Of a stretch of DNA of 64,000 nt, positions 1 through 10,831 are shown in pieces. The notes under the pieces were generated by a model that worked only from the letters and a program-made list of their open reading frames with translations, was not told the origin of the DNA and made no database searches. Source of the DNA: Kordiimonadales bacterium IMCC3096 (GTDB lineage: Bacteria; Pseudomonadota; Alphaproteobacteria; Minwuiales; Minwuiaceae); assembly GCA_016865035.1 (NCBI GenBank), contig CP018227.1, positions 776,001-840,000 of the forward strand, in the 5' to 3' direction. Position numbers and translations under genes: made by a program. The first letter of the stretch is position 1. Each line of letters starts with the position of its first letter.

Positions 1-1
1 C

Positions 2-1234
2 CGCGCCGCGCGCCTGGCCCGTGTCATGGGCCGGGAGTTCGTCGAGAATGCGCTGCCGGTGGAGGCGGACCGCGACGGTATCCGCCTGACCGGGCTGGCG
101 GGCGTGCCGACCTACAACCGGGGCAACGCCACGCAGCAGTACATGTTCGTCAATGGCCGTCCGGTGCGGGACAAGCTGTTCACCGGCGCGGTGCGCGGTG
201 CCTATCAGGATTTCCTGTCCGGCGGGCGGCACGCCGTGCTGGTGCTGTTCCTGGAGGTCGATCCGGCCTTCGTGGACGTCAATGTCCACCCGGCGAAGGC
301 TGAGGTGCGGCTTCGCGAACCGGGTGTGGTGCGCGGCCTGATCGTCGGCGGCCTGCGCAGCGTGCTGGCGGCGGCGGGGCATCGTGCCTCCACAACTGTC
401 GCCGGGCAGGCCCTCGGCGCCTTCCGCGCCGGCACCCAGCCGGAAACGCCCCGGTTCAGCATGCCGCTGCGCGGCGGTGGTGGCGGCAGCTACATGCCCC
501 GTCAGGACAGCGCTGCCGCGCGCGAAGCCTTCGCGGCCTGGCAAAGCCCGGAGGGCGGATTGTCAGGCGTGGCTGAATCGGCAGTACGCGAATTCATCGA
601 CCCCTCGGGCCGCGTCGAGACGCAGGCAGCGGATGCCCCGGCCCCGTCAGCGGATTTCCCGCTGGGGGTTGCACGTGGGCAGGTCCACGGTACCTACATC
701 GTCGCCCAGACCATGGATGGCATCGTGCTGGTGGACCAGCATGCGGCGCATGAGCGCCTGGTCTATGAACGGATGAAACGGCAACTGGACGAGAACGGTG
801 TCGCCCGGCAGGGCCTGCTGCTGCCCGAAGTGGTCGAGATGGAAGAGACGGATGCCGACCGCATCGCCGCCCGGGCGGATGAACTGGCGTCCCTCGGCCT
901 CATTCTGGAACGGTTCGGACCCGGCGCCATTGTCGTGCGCGAGACGCCAGCCCTGCTGGGTCAGTGCGACATTCGCGGCCTGCTGAACGATCTGGCCGAC
1001 GAGCTGGCAGAGTTCGATCAGGCTACGGGCCTGAAGGACCGGCTGCAGGATGTCTGCTCCACCATGGCCTGCCACGGCTCCGTCCGCGCGGGACGCCGCC
1101 TGAACGCCGAGGAAATGAACGCCCTGCTGCGCGAGATGGAACGCACCCCGCACTCCGGCCAGTGCAACCACGGCCGCCCGACCTACGTCGAACTGCACCT
1201 GAACGACATCGAACGGCTGTTCGGACGGCGGTAG
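2..1234 (+). CDS. mutL: DNA mismatch repair protein MutL, C-terminal part (5' end outside window)
   Basis: MutL couples MutS mismatch recognition to strand incision and removal. The open frame runs in from the left edge, so the N-terminal ATPase motifs are missing. What remains begins in the second half of the GHKL/transducer domain, with the typical [10 protein letters not shown] and [13 protein letters not shown] segments. A variable Gly/Ala/Pro-rich linker follows, then the C-terminal dimerisation domain. That domain carries [12 protein letters not shown] at 734-769, which fits the DQHA(X)2E(X)4E metal-binding endonuclease motif, plus ACHGSVRAG and QCNHGRP near the end. This is the nicking-type MutL used by bacteria without MutH. 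It converges with the GMC oxidoreductase gene, 16 bases away. Identity is certain; only the start is unknown. Confidence 0.96.
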   Translation, partial: RAARLARVMGREFVENALPVEADRDGIRLTGLAGVPTYNRGNATQQYMFVNGRPVRDKLFTGAVRGAYQDFLSGGRHAVLVLFLEVDPAFVDVNVHPAKAEVRLREPGVVRGLIVGGLRSVLAAAGHRASTTVAGQALGAFRAGTQPETPRFSMPLRGGGGGSYMPRQDSAAAREAFAAWQSPEGGLSGVAESAVREFIDPSGRVETQAADAPAPSADFPLGVARGQVHGTYIVAQTMDGIVLVDQHAAHERLVYERMKRQLDENGVARQGLLLPEVVEMEETDADRIAARADELASLGLILERFGPGAIVVRETPALLGQCDIRGLLNDLADELAEFDQATGLKDRLQDVCSTMACHGSVRAGRRLNAEEMNALLREMERTPHSGQCNHGRPTYVELHLNDIERLFGRR

Positions 1235-1250
1235 GGAAGCAGCGCCGAAG

Positions 1251-2921
1251 TCACCGCTGGCTCGTCTCCCTCGCCGGGTTGAGCCAGGGCGTGCGGTCGT
1301 CCGGGGTCAGCATGGAACCGCCGAGGATATCGTCGGCCATCTTCTCGCCCACCATGATCGACGGGCCGTTGAGGTTGCCGTTGGTGATCTGGGGGAAGAT
1401 GGAGCTGTCGACCACGCGCAGGGCATCGACGCCGATCACGCGTCCCTGTGGGTCCACCACGCTGCGGCTGTCCTCCGGGTCGCCCATGCGACAGGTGCCG
1501 CAGGGATGGTAGGCACTCTCCACCGCCTCCCGAATGAAATCGTCCAGCGCGGCATCATCCTGAACATCCGCCCCCGGCGCGATCTCCGGCCCGGCGAAAG
1601 GTTCGAAGGCGGGCTGGGCGAAGATCTCCCGCGTCAGGCGGATGCAGGTGCGGAAATCGGCCCAGTCCTTGTCCGTGGACATGTAGTTGAACAGGATCGA
1701 CGGATCGGCCTTCGCATCCGCCGAGGTCAGTTGCACCCGCCCGCGCGACGGCGACCGCATCGGCCCGACATGCGCCTGAAACCCGTGCGCCTTGGCCGGG
1801 GCCTTGCCGTCATAGCGGATGGCGACCGGCAGGAAATGGTACTGGATATCCGGGTAAGGCACCCCGGCGGCGGAGCGGATGAAGGCTGCGGCCTCGAAGT
1901 GGTTGGTCGCCCCATGCCCGGTCTTCGTGAACAGCCATTGCGCCCCGATCATCGCCTTCGAGAACAGGTTGAGGTGGCTGTAGAGGCTGATCGGCTGCAG
2001 GCAGGTCATCTGCAGATAGAGTTCCAGGTGATCCTGCAGGTTCTGCCCGACACCGGGGCGGTCGGCACGCACGTCGATTCCGTGTTCGCGCAGGTGCTCC
2101 GCCGGGCCGATGCCGGACAGCATCAGCAGCTTCGGGGAGTTGATGGAGGACGCGGACAGGATCACTTCCCGCGTCGCGGAGAGCACCTTCTGCTGCCCGC
2201 CCTGTTCGAACACCACACCGGTCGCCTTCGCCCCGTCGAAGGCCACCCGCAGCGCCAGCCCGCGCACCAGCCGTACGTTGGGCCGCTTCAGCGCCGGGCG
2301 CAGGTAGGCATTGGCCGCCGACCAGCGTCGCCCGCGCCAGACCGTCATCTCCATGGGGCCGAAGCCTTCCTGCTGCTCCCCGTTGTAGTCGGCGGTGACC
2401 GGATAGCCGGCCTGACGCCCGGCCTCCCGGAAGGCGGTGAACAGCGGGTTCTTCTGTGGCCCGCGCGTCACATGCAGCGGGCCATCGGTGCCGCGCCAAT
2501 CCGCCTGACCGCCGTGATTGCTCTCCATGCGCATGAAGTACGGCAGCACGTCGCGGTAGGCCCAGCCGCGCGCGCCGGACTGTGCCCAGCCCTCGTAGTC
2601 CAGCGCATGTCCCCGGACATAGACCATGCCGTTGATCGAAGAGGAGCCGCCGATCACCTTGCCGCGCGGGCAGGCCAGTTGCCGCCCGCCCAGATGCGGC
2701 TCCGGCTCCGACTGATAGCCCCAGTCATAGCGGGACATGTTCATCGGGTAGGACAGCGCCGCCGGCATCTGGATCAGTGGCCCGGCATCGGTGCCGCCAT
2801 GTTCCAGCACGATGACGGAGTGGCGCCCGTTCTCGCTCAGCCGATATGCCAGTGCCGCGCCTGCGCTGCCCGCGCCGACGATGACATAGTCTGCCCTGGC
2901 GAATTCCGGAATGTCGGTCAC
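1251..2921 (-). CDS. GMC-family FAD oxidoreductase (choline/alcohol dehydrogenase-like)
   Basis: About 556 residues. An N-terminal Rossmann motif GAGSAG (residues 16-21) binds FAD. The GMC signature around [15 protein letters not shown] follows, and the C-terminal GMC domain has HPCGTCRMG (catalytic His) and [17 protein letters not shown]. Enzymes of this group oxidise primary alcohols such as choline or aliphatic/polyethylene glycol alcohols to aldehydes. No betaine aldehyde dehydrogenase or BetI-type gene is adjacent, so betA is not assigned. I chose the GTG at 2921 because AGGAG lies 9 bases upstream and the FAD motif then sits at the usual distance from the N-terminus; a longer frame to 3020 adds an unconserved, low-complexity leader. 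It is divergent from pyruvate carboxylase across about 200 bases that must hold both promoters. Confidence 0.88.
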   Translation of the reverse strand: MTDIPEFARADYVIVGAGSAGAALAYRLSENGRHSVIVLEHGGTDAGPLIQMPAALSYPMNMSRYDWGYQSEPEPHLGGRQLACPRGKVIGGSSSINGMVYVRGHALDYEGWAQSGARGWAYRDVLPYFMRMESNHGGQADWRGTDGPLHVTRGPQKNPLFTAFREAGRQAGYPVTADYNGEQQEGFGPMEMTVWRGRRWSAANAYLRPALKRPNVRLVRGLALRVAFDGAKATGVVFEQGGQQKVLSATREVILSASSINSPKLLMLSGIGPAEHLREHGIDVRADRPGVGQNLQDHLELYLQMTCLQPISLYSHLNLFSKAMIGAQWLFTKTGHGATNHFEAAAFIRSAAGVPYPDIQYHFLPVAIRYDGKAPAKAHGFQAHVGPMRSPSRGRVQLTSADAKADPSILFNYMSTDKDWADFRTCIRLTREIFAQPAFEPFAGPEIAPGADVQDDAALDDFIREAVESAYHPCGTCRMGDPEDSRSVVDPQGRVIGVDALRVVDSSIFPQITNGNLNGPSIMVGEKMADDILGGSMLTPDDRTPWLNPARETSQR

Positions 2922-3124
2922 GGCGGGGTTCTCCTGCTGCTGCACCGCTGCTCGGGGATTTCTGCACCTGTGCCATCCATCCGGCAACCCCGGACAGTGA
3001 ACCATGCGGATTGTGATCATGGTCAGTTTCGGCGCATGTCACCCTTTAGTTCAGCTTTGCCATGCCAGCGCCCTTGGCCCACACTGCTGTCCGGGGTGTG
3101 TCAAAGTCGCAAGGGGGTCCGTCC

Positions 3125-6100
3125 ATGGCCGAGTTTCGCAAGATCAGGAAATTGCTGGTTGCCAACCGTTCCGAGATCGCGATCCGCGTCATGCGGGCCG
3201 CGAACGAACTTGGTATCCGTACCGTCGCGGTCTACACGGAAGAGGACAAGCTGGCGCTGCACCGCTTCAAGGCGGACGAGAGCTACCTGATCGGTGAGGG
3301 CCTCGGCCCCGTGAAGGCCTATCTGGCGATCGAGGAGATGATCCGCATCGCGAAGAAGGCCGGTTGCGACGCCGTGCATCCCGGATATGGCTTCCTGTCG
3401 GAGAACCCGGACTTCGCGGAGGCCTGTGCCGCCAACGACATCACCTTCATCGGCCCCTCCCCCGCCGTGATGCGCGGTCTGGGCAACAAGGTCGCCGCCC
3501 GGGACGCCGCAATTGCCGCGGGAACACCCGTCGTGCCCGCCACCGGTCCGCTGCCGGAGGATGCCGCCGAGATCACCCGCATGGCGGCCGAAGTGGGCTA
3601 CCCGCTGATGCTGAAGGCCAGTTGGGGCGGCGGCGGACGCGGCATGCGTGCCATCGAGACGGAGGCGGACCTGATCGGGGAGGTCACATCCGGTCGCCGC
3701 GAGGCGGAAGCCGCCTTCGGCAATGGGGAAGTCTATCTGGAGAAGCTGGTGCGCCGCGCCCGCCATGTGGAGGTCCAGTTGCTGGGCGACCATCATGGCA
3801 CCGTAGTGCATCTGTTCGAACGGGACTGCTCCGTACAGCGGCGCAACCAGAAGGTCGTTGAACGCGCCCCCGCGCCCTATCTGGACGACGCCCAGCGCAA
3901 CGAGCTCTGCGAAGCAGCGCTGCGTCTGGCCCGCGCCGAAGGCTATGTCAACGCAGGCACCGCCGAGTTCCTGATGGATCGCGACACCGGCGAGTTCTAT
4001 TTCATCGAGGTCAATCCCCGCATCCAGGTCGAGCATACGGTGACGGAGGAAGTCACCGGCATCGACATCGTGCAGGCCCAGATCCGCATCGCCGAAGGCG
4101 GCCGCATCGGCCATCCGGAGGAGACCGGCGTCCCGGCCCAGGAAGACATCAGGCTACGGGGCCATGCCCTGCAGTGCCGTGTCACGACGGAGGATCCGGA
4201 GGCCAACTTCATTCCCGACTATGGCCGCATCACTGCCTATCGCGGCGCCACCGGCTTCGGCATCCGGCTGGACGGCGGCACGGCCTATTCCGGCGCAGTG
4301 ATCACCCGTTACTATGACTCGCTGCTGGAGAAGGTCACCGCCTGGGCGGCGACGCCGGAGGCGGCGATCCGCCGTCTCGACCGCGCACTGAGGGAGTTCC
4401 GCATCCGGGGCGTGGCGACCAACCTCGCCTTCGTCGAGAACCTGATCAACCACCCGAAATTCATCGCCAACGACTACACCACCAAGTTCATCGACGAGAC
4501 GCCGGAACTGTTCGAGTTCGCCGCCCGCAAGGACCGCGCGACCAAGTTGCTGGGCTTCATCGCCGACGTCACCGTCAATGGCAATCCGGAGGTCAAGGGC
4601 CGCGCCCTGCCCCCCGTGGCACCCAAGCCGAAGGTGCCGGAATGGCAGGTGGAAACGCCGCCGAAGGGTACCCGCGACCTGCTGAACGAACTGGGGCCGG
4701 AGAAGTTCGCCGACTGGATGCTGGCGGAGAAGCGCCTGCTGGTCACCGACACGACCATGCGCGACGCGCACCAGTCGCTGCTGGCCACCCGGATGCGCAG
4801 TTTCGACATGGTGCAGGTGGCGGACGCCTATGCCCGCAACCTGTCCGATCTGTTCTCCATCGAGTGCTGGGGCGGCGCGACCTTCGACGTGTCGATGCGG
4901 TTCCTGCGCGAATGCCCCTGGACGCGGCTGTCGGACCTGCGGGCGCGCATCCCGAACGTGCTGTTCCAGATGCTGCTGCGCGGCGCCAACGGGGTCGGCT
5001 ACACGGTCTATCCGGACAATGTGGTGCAGGGTTTCGTGCGCCAGGCGGCGGAAAGCGGTGTCGATGTCTTCCGCGTCTTCGACAGCCTGAACTGGGTCGA
5101 GAACATGCGCGTCGCCATTGACGCGGTGAATGAGTCCGGCCGGCTCTGCGAGGCCGTGGTCTGCTACACGGGCGATATCTTCGACCCCGACCGCGCCCGC
5201 TATGACCTGGACTATTACGTCAGGATGGCGCGGGAACTGAAGGCTGCCGGCACCCATATCCTGGGCATCAAGGACATGGCCGGGCTGCTGAAACCGGCGC
5301 AGGCACGGGTTCTGGTGAAGGCCCTGAAGGAAGAGACTGGCCTGCCGATCCACTTCCACACCCATGACACTTCCGGCATCGCCTCCTCCAGCATCCTGGC
5401 GGCGGCGGAGGCCGGGGTGGATGCCGCCGACATGGCCATGGACTCCTTCTCCGGTCTGACCAGCCAGCCCAACCTCGGCTCCATCGTCGAGGCGCTGCGC
5501 CATACGGAGCGGGAGACGGGGCTGCAGAATGCCACCATCCGCGCCTTCTCCGACTACTGGGAGGCGGTGCGGCGCGAGTACCGGGCCTTCGAGAGTGATC
5601 TGCGCTTCGGTGCATCGGAGGTCTATCTGCACGAGATGCCCGGCGGCCAGTTCACCAACCTGAAGGAACAGGCCCGGTCGCTGGGGCTGGAGGAACGCTG
5701 GCATGAGGTGGCACGCACCTATGCCGACGTGAACCTGATGTTCGGCGACATCGTGAAGGTGACGCCGTCGTCAAAGGTGGTGGGCGACATGGCCCTGTCC
5801 ATGGTCTCCGCCGGGCACACCCGCGCCGATGTGGAGAACCCGGACAAGCCGATCTCCTTCCCCGACTCGGTCGTCTCCTTCTTCCATGGCGACCTGGGCC
5901 AGCCGCCGAACGGCTTTCCCGCCGCGTTGCAGGCCAAGGTCCTGGGCGGCGAGAAGCCGCTGACCGACCGCCCCGGCAAGTCGGTTCCGCCCGCCGATTT
6001 CGCCGCCCTGCACCAGCAGGCGGAGACTGATGCGGGACGCGAGATCACGGCGGAAGAATTCCAGTCCTGGCTGATGTATCCGAAGGTCTTTGCCGACTTC

Positions 6101-6577
6101 GCTGCCTTCCAGGCCGAGTTCGGCCCCGTTGATCGCCTGCCCACCCCGGTCTTCTTCTACGGCCTGGAACCCGGCGAGGAAGTCTCGGTGGAGATCGAGG
6201 CCGGCAAGACACTGGTGATCCGCTGCCTGGCCGTCGGGGAAGCCGATGAGGAAGGCATTGCCCGCGTCTTCTTCGAACTGAACGGCCAGCCCCGCCGCAT
6301 CAAGGTCCGCGACCGTCACGCCGCCGCCACCGCCGTCTCTCACCCGAAGGCGGAACCCGGGAATGCCAATCACGTCGCGGCCCCCATGCCCGGCATGGTC
6401 GCCACCGTTGCCGTGGAGACCGGGCAGAAGGTGCAGGCCGGTGACCTGTTGCTCACCATCGAGGCCATGAAGATGGAGACCGCCATCCGCGCCGAACGCG
6501 ACGGCGAGATCAAGACCGTCACCGCAGGCGCAGGCACGCAGGTGGACGCCAAGGACCTGCTGGTCGAGTTTGCGTGA
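3125..6577 (+). CDS. pyc: pyruvate carboxylase
   Basis: This enzyme carboxylates pyruvate to oxaloacetate using ATP, bicarbonate and biotin, an anaplerotic reaction in the cytoplasm. The 1150 residues match the standard single-chain length. In order: biotin carboxylase/ATP-grasp (about 1-450, with KLLVANRSEIAIRV, the glycine-rich ATP loop SWGGGGRGM and EVNPRIQVEHTVTE); carboxyltransferase (about 530-1000, starting LVTDTTMRDAHQS, metal ligands in HFHTHDTSG); and a C-terminal biotin carrier with EAMKMET, biotinyl lysine near residue 1116. The ATG at 3125 has a GGGGG Shine-Dalgarno a few bases upstream and starts just before the conserved BC N-terminus. It stands alone as a transcription unit. 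Confidence 0.97.
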   Translation: MAEFRKIRKLLVANRSEIAIRVMRAANELGIRTVAVYTEEDKLALHRFKADESYLIGEGLGPVKAYLAIEEMIRIAKKAGCDAVHPGYGFLSENPDFAEACAANDITFIGPSPAVMRGLGNKVAARDAAIAAGTPVVPATGPLPEDAAEITRMAAEVGYPLMLKASWGGGGRGMRAIETEADLIGEVTSGRREAEAAFGNGEVYLEKLVRRARHVEVQLLGDHHGTVVHLFERDCSVQRRNQKVVERAPAPYLDDAQRNELCEAALRLARAEGYVNAGTAEFLMDRDTGEFYFIEVNPRIQVEHTVTEEVTGIDIVQAQIRIAEGGRIGHPEETGVPAQEDIRLRGHALQCRVTTEDPEANFIPDYGRITAYRGATGFGIRLDGGTAYSGAVITRYYDSLLEKVTAWAATPEAAIRRLDRALREFRIRGVATNLAFVENLINHPKFIANDYTTKFIDETPELFEFAARKDRATKLLGFIADVTVNGNPEVKGRALPPVAPKPKVPEWQVETPPKGTRDLLNELGPEKFADWMLAEKRLLVTDTTMRDAHQSLLATRMRSFDMVQVADAYARNLSDLFSIECWGGATFDVSMRFLRECPWTRLSDLRARIPNVLFQMLLRGANGVGYTVYPDNVVQGFVRQAAESGVDVFRVFDSLNWVENMRVAIDAVNESGRLCEAVVCYTGDIFDPDRARYDLDYYVRMARELKAAGTHILGIKDMAGLLKPAQARVLVKALKEETGLPIHFHTHDTSGIASSSILAAAEAGVDAADMAMDSFSGLTSQPNLGSIVEALRHTERETGLQNATIRAFSDYWEAVRREYRAFESDLRFGASEVYLHEMPGGQFTNLKEQARSLGLEERWHEVARTYADVNLMFGDIVKVTPSSKVVGDMALSMVSAGHTRADVENPDKPISFPDSVVSFFHGDLGQPPNGFPAALQAKVLGGEKPLTDRPGKSVPPADFAALHQQAETDAGREITAEEFQSWLMYPKVFADFAAFQAEFGPVDRLPTPVFFYGLEPGEEVSVEIEAGKTLVIRCLAVGEADEEGIARVFFELNGQPRRIKVRDRHAAATAVSHPKAEPGNANHVAAPMPGMVATVAVETGQKVQAGDLLLTIEAMKMETAIRAERDGEIKTVTAGAGTQVDAKDLLVEFA

Positions 6578-6622
6578 TCAGTTGAGATCCACTCTGGTTC
6601 ACCCGACGTAAACAGGAGACGA

Positions 6623-7480
6623 TTGGTTAACATCGCAATCAGAAGGGGGACTGAGATCAGCGATTTCCTGATGCGCGTGGCCGCGGTTGCCACGGTCGCG
6701 GTCGGCGCGCTCGCTGCGTCGGCGGTGCAGGCGGCGGATGTGTCCGTACAGTGGTTCGGACAGGCCGCGTTCAAGATCGTGTCTCCGGGCGGCAAGGTGA
6801 TCATGATCGATCCCTTCATTACCCGGAACCCGAAGACACCGGACGACATGAAGGACCTGGCAGCCATTGGCCCGGTTGACCTGATCCTCGTCACCCACGG
6901 CCATGGCGACCACGTGGGAGACACCTTCAAGCTGGCGGAGATGACCGGCGCGCTGGTGGCGATGAACGCCGACATGGGATCGACCTACAACAGCATCGGC
7001 GCGATGGATCCGAAGAAGCTGATCCGCTTCAACAAGTCCGGCCCGATCCGCCCCATCGGCGATGGCATCACCATCACCATGACCCATGCCGAACATTCCT
7101 CGTCCGTCAGCTGGAAGGACCCGATTTCCGGCAAGACGCAGGTTCTGCCGGGCGGCGAGCCGTCGGGCTACATCGTGCGGCTGGAAAACGGCTACAGGAT
7201 CTATCACGCGGGTGACACCGGCGTGTTCGGCGACATGGCCTTCATCGGCAAGTACTACAAGCCGGACCTGGCCCTGCTGCCCATCGGCGGTCACTTCACC
7301 ATGGGCCCGCAGCATGCCGCCTACGCCATCAAGGAACTGCTGCGCACGCCGAACGTGGTGCCGATGCATTATGGCACCTTCCCGCCACTGAAGGGCACGC
7401 CGGAGAAGCTCATTGAGGTGCTGGGCAATGCGCCCACCAACGTGATCGTCATGCAACCGGGCGAAACCCGCAAGTTCTGA
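6623..7480 (+). CDS. secreted metallo-beta-lactamase-fold hydrolase, UPF0173-like
   Basis: The N-terminus has a hydrophobic signal sequence ending SAVQA|ADV, so the mature protein is probably periplasmic. The body is a metal-dependent hydrolase of the UPF0173/YtkL-like group, with VTHGHGDHVGD (HxHxDH zinc motif), a second ligand region at MTHAEHSS, HAGDTGVFGD, and a C-terminal MHYGTFPPL histidine. The family is broadly conserved but its physiological substrate is generally unknown. I prefer the TTG at 6623 because AGGAG ends 4 bases before it. The ATG at 6671 gives a more ordinary signal peptide but has no obvious ribosome site. The gene is followed by a good hairpin terminator. Confidence 0.82.
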   Translation: MVNIAIRRGTEISDFLMRVAAVATVAVGALAASAVQAADVSVQWFGQAAFKIVSPGGKVIMIDPFITRNPKTPDDMKDLAAIGPVDLILVTHGHGDHVGDTFKLAEMTGALVAMNADMGSTYNSIGAMDPKKLIRFNKSGPIRPIGDGITITMTHAEHSSSVSWKDPISGKTQVLPGGEPSGYIVRLENGYRIYHAGDTGVFGDMAFIGKYYKPDLALLPIGGHFTMGPQHAAYAIKELLRTPNVVPMHYGTFPPLKGTPEKLIEVLGNAPTNVIVMQPGETRKF

Positions 7481-7508
7481 CCACATCAAGGCAGGGCTGA
7501 ACTACGAA

Positions 7509-7542
7509 GGGCGGCACCCGAACGGTGCCGCCCTCTTCATTC
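7509..7542 (+). terminator. intrinsic-type terminator between convergent genes
   Basis: A perfect 10-bp stem, GGGCGGCACC / GGTGCCGCCC, with a 5-base loop CGAAC is followed by the pyrimidine-rich TCTTCATTC. It lies 28 bases after the stop of the metallo-hydrolase gene and 30 bases before the 3' end of the convergent carboxyltransferase gene, so it may stop transcription from both sides. Confidence 0.75.
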
Positions 7543-7571
7543 AATGCGAAATCAGTCGAGCACTTTTTGTT

Positions 7572-9122
7572 TCAGGGCAACACGCCGTGGCGCTGGGTCG
7601 GGGACGGCGCTTCCGTGCGCCGGTTGAGCGCCCGTTCCAGGGCCGCGATCAGCCTCGGGCGGGTTTCCAGGGGATCGATGACATCGTCGATCTTCATCTG
7701 GCCCGCCGCCGGGACCGCACCGCAGAGGTCGGTATATTCCGCCACAAGCTCCGCGTGCCGTGCCGCCGGGTCCGCCGCGGCCTCCAGATCGGCGCGATAG
7801 GCCGCCGTGATGCCGCTTTCCAGCGGAATGGCGTTGAAGTCCGCCGTCGGCCAGGCCAGCACCACCGACTGCCCCCCGCCATAGCCGCCCATCGCCGCAC
7901 CGCCGTAGCCGAAGCCCTTGTGCGTCACCAGGGTCAGGATCGGCGTATTGGCGAAGGCGAAGCTGTGGGCCACCTGCATGCCGACGCGCAGCGCCCCCTC
8001 CTGCTCCGACTTCGGGCCGGTCATGACGCCGGGCGTGTCGGTCAGAAACACCAGCGGCAGGTGATAGGCACTGCAGAGGTCCATGAAATGCCGCAGCTTC
8101 TCCCCCGCCGCCGCGGTGATCGCGCCTGACATGACCTTCGGCTGGTTGGCGCAGATGCCGACCGGGTGACCGTTCAGCCGCGCCAGACCGGTGATCATCA
8201 TCTTTGCGAAGGCCGGCTTGATCTCCAGGAAGCTGTCCCGATCCACGACAGCATCGATCACCCGCTTCATGTCATAGGGCCGCCGACGGTTCTCCGGGAT
8301 CACGGTGCGCAGCGACGGCTCGGCCCGGTTCGGATCATCGGTCACCGGTGCGTCCGGCGGCCAGCTCCAGGCGTTGGTGGGCATGTAGGAGAGATAGCGG
8401 CGCAGCATGCTGATCGCCTCCTCCTCCGTATCCACCGCATTGTCGCCGACGCCGGAGATGGCACAGTGCAGGTCGGCACCCCCAAGATCCTCCTTCGACA
8501 CGCTCTCGCCGGTGCCGGAGGCGACCAGCGGCGGCCCGCCGGCTGCCAGCATCGACGTGCCGCGCACCATGACGATGAATTCCATCATCGCCGCCAGCAG
8601 CGATGAATCTCCGGCGCTCGGTCCCATCACTGCCGCGACCTGGGGCGACTGCCCCGACAGCCGCGCCACCTGCATGAAGTGATGCATCGGGGCCAGCCCC
8701 TGGCCGACATATTCATCGGTGCGCGCGCCTGCGCCGTCAAACAGCCAGACCAGCGGCACCCGGTCCCGCTCCACCAGTTCGATCATGCGGCACTTCTTCT
8801 CGAAGTTGATCAGCCCCAGCGAGCCGCCCAGCACCGTGAAATCCTCCGACACCACGCCGACGGTGCGCCCGTCGACCTGCCCGAAGCCGGTGACGACGCC
8901 ATCCGCCGGGGTGATCTTGTTCTTGGTCGGGGTCACGATGGTCGCCGCATGGGTTGCAAGCTGGCCGATCTCCTCGAACACGCTGCCGCGATCGAACAGC
9001 ATCGCCACCCGCTCCCGCGCCGTCTGCTTGCCCGCCTTGCGCTGCCGCGCCACCTTGTCCGCACCGCCCAGCTCCAGACTCTCCCGCCTGCGCCGCTCCA
9101 GATCGTCGATCAGGTCCTGCAT
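7572..9122 (-). CDS. acyl-CoA carboxylase, carboxyltransferase (beta) subunit
   Basis: A 516-residue biotin-dependent carboxyltransferase of the propionyl-CoA/methylcrotonyl-CoA carboxylase beta type. The N-terminal half carries KQTARERVAMLFD and EDFTVLGGSLG. The C-terminal half has oxyanion-hole glycine stretches such as GYGGAAMGGYGGG and the LTDTPGVMTG segment. It would transfer carboxylate from carboxybiotin to an acyl-CoA, but the acyl-CoA specificity cannot be read from sequence. No biotin carboxylase/BCCP alpha subunit lies in this window, so the partner is encoded elsewhere. The ATG at 9122 has GGGAGG about 8 bases upstream; an in-frame ATG ten codons earlier has no such site. Confidence 0.88.
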   Translation of the reverse strand: MQDLIDDLERRRRESLELGGADKVARQRKAGKQTARERVAMLFDRGSVFEEIGQLATHAATIVTPTKNKITPADGVVTGFGQVDGRTVGVVSEDFTVLGGSLGLINFEKKCRMIELVERDRVPLVWLFDGAGARTDEYVGQGLAPMHHFMQVARLSGQSPQVAAVMGPSAGDSSLLAAMMEFIVMVRGTSMLAAGGPPLVASGTGESVSKEDLGGADLHCAISGVGDNAVDTEEEAISMLRRYLSYMPTNAWSWPPDAPVTDDPNRAEPSLRTVIPENRRRPYDMKRVIDAVVDRDSFLEIKPAFAKMMITGLARLNGHPVGICANQPKVMSGAITAAAGEKLRHFMDLCSAYHLPLVFLTDTPGVMTGPKSEQEGALRVGMQVAHSFAFANTPILTLVTHKGFGYGGAAMGGYGGGQSVVLAWPTADFNAIPLESGITAAYRADLEAAADPAARHAELVAEYTDLCGAVPAAGQMKIDDVIDPLETRPRLIAALERALNRRTEAPSPTQRHGVLP

Positions 9123-9326
9123 ACCCGGCACCTCCCCGCGCCATTCCACCATCGTGGCGCGCAGTATCCCCGAAAGGCGTCACGGGCCGCAATGGCACCA
9201 TCCGGGGTGCCGCCATGCACGACGAAACCTTTCGCGCATTTCTGTCAGTCAGCCTATGGACAGCCCCGAACCGATCCGCTAAACAGCGGCTTCCCTGACA
9301 GGGAGAGCCCTGTTCTGGTGACCCGT

Positions 9327-9402
<76 letters not shown>

Positions 9403-9455
9403 TTCTTCCCAACGGGTCAAGAGCGCCTCGCGCGCACCTTCGTTCCTGAAGTCTC

Positions 9456-10211
9456 TCAGGTGATTGCGGTCTGCAAACCGTGGATGTGGGCTGTCAGTAT
9501 GCCCGCATGATCGCTGGTTGCCATGACGACCAGTCCAGCCCCGCCGGGCAGGAGGTCCGCACCAAGCAGCACCCCGTCCGGTGTCGGTTGCGCGTCCACG
9601 AAGGACAGGGCCCCGGAGATCCTGTCCGGATCATCGCAGACAAGGATCAGGGTCGCGAACCAGTCGGGCAGTTCGGGGGACAGGATCACGTCGGCCGCAT
9701 TTTCGGCAATGATGCCCACCCCTTCGCGCCTGATCATCAGATGCGCATGGAAGTGGGCCGGATGGGCGTCTCCGGCGTCGGGCACGTGATAGCCGAAGAT
9801 GTCGGAACAGAGCACCCGGGCATTCCCGGAGACCACGATCTCAGTCTGCAGGTCGATGTCCGCCCCCGGCAACAGGACAGACGGCTGACCGTACCAGTCC
9901 AGATGACCGCCCTGTTCGCAATGCAGGACCCGCAGCAGTCTGGCCGGACCGCGTCCCCGGTGCGCATGACAGGTCCGGGCCCCCTGATCGTGAATGCTGG
10001 CCATGGCGCCGGGGCCGACGTGAGCGCGCTCGACCAGATCTTCACCGCCGAACAGGCCGCCGGATACCGACTGGGGCATCACCGTCAGGCCTCTTCGGTC
10101 GGGCGGGTAGATGCCGGTGAGCGCATAGGGGTAGCTGGCCCGCCGGCGTTTCAGCCAGGTCCCGTCCGGCCCGGCATGGAAGGCGAGATCCAGATCGGCA
10201 GGGTGCGTCAC
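9456..10211 (-). CDS. ureD: urease accessory protein UreD
   Basis: UreD is the scaffold that binds apo-urease and, with UreF and UreG, delivers nickel to the active site. The 251 residues (slightly short for the family) include the recognisable [37 protein letters not shown] region and a C-terminal segment with [17 protein letters not shown]. The GTG at 10211 overlaps the ureG stop as GTGA, showing translational coupling; longer readings of this frame run back through ureG. It is the last gene of the leftward urease operon. Confidence 0.85.
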   Translation of the reverse strand: MTHPADLDLAFHAGPDGTWLKRRRASYPYALTGIYPPDRRGLTVMPQSVSGGLFGGEDLVERAHVGPGAMASIHDQGARTCHAHRGRGPARLLRVLHCEQGGHLDWYGQPSVLLPGADIDLQTEIVVSGNARVLCSDIFGYHVPDAGDAHPAHFHAHLMIRREGVGIIAENAADVILSPELPDWFATLILVCDDPDRISGALSFVDAQPTPDGVLLGADLLPGGAGLVVMATSDHAGILTAHIHGLQTAIT

Positions 10212-10831
10212 AGACTGCGGAACAGGACGGCCTGGCTCAAACACCCGGCAACCTCCCTCACGCCCTGGCCCGACCGGCAATCGGTGACGATCACGGGCTG
10301 GCCCTGCCGTGTCGCTTCGGCCTCGGTCAGCATGCGGTCCAGGTCGACGCCGACGTGCGGCGCCAGCGTGGACTTGTTGATCACCAGCAGGTCTGACTGG
10401 ATCGTGCCCGGCCCGCGTTTCCGGGGGATGTCGTCGCCGCCCGCGACGTCGATGACGAAGATCCACCAGTCGACCAGATCCAGCGAGAAGGTGGAAGCCA
10501 GATTGTCGCCGCCGGATTCCAGCAGGATCAGGTCAAGATCGGGAAACCGGTCTTCCAGCGCATCCGCCGCCGCCATGTTCAGGGTGGGATCTTCCCGGAT
10601 CACCGTATGCGGGCAGGCCCCGGCCTCGACCGCAACCACGCGGCCCTCGCCCAGCAGGTTCTGACGGATCAGCCGGTCCGCATCCTCGCGCGTGACCAGA
10701 TCATTGGTGATCACCGCGGTCTCGATTCCCGCCGACGTCAGCAAGGGCAGCAGCGCCTCGATCAACGCTGTCTTGCCGGATCCGACCGGCCCGCCGATGC
10801 CGACCCGCGCGGCTGTCCCGTTGCCGCTCAT
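10208..10831 (-). CDS. ureG: urease accessory GTPase UreG
   Basis: A SIMIBI-class GTPase that powers nickel insertion into urease. The 207 residues contain the P-loop GGPVGSGKT (about 13-21), the nickel-binding motif CPH in [24 protein letters not shown] and the base-recognition [10 protein letters not shown]. The ATG at 10831 overlaps the ureC stop (ATGA). The gene lies between ureC and ureD, an order consistent with coordinated maturation. Confidence 0.96.
   Translation of the reverse strand: MSGNGTAARVGIGGPVGSGKTALIEALLPLLTSAGIETAVITNDLVTREDADRLIRQNLLGEGRVVAVEAGACPHTVIREDPTLNMAAADALEDRFPDLDLILLESGGDNLASTFSLDLVDWWIFVIDVAGGDDIPRKRGPGTIQSDLLVINKSTLAPHVGVDLDRMLTEAEATRQGQPVIVTDCRSGQGVREVAGCLSQAVLFRSL

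Noticed and set aside
1251-2921. Assigning the GMC oxidoreductase as choline dehydrogenase BetA
   Set aside because: GMC motifs do not fix the substrate, and there is no betB, betI or choline transporter next to it.
1506-3290. A 594-codon plus-strand frame across the GMC gene and into pyc
   Set aside because: Antisense to a GMC oxidoreductase with intact FAD and catalytic motifs, and its end overlaps the true pyc start in another frame.
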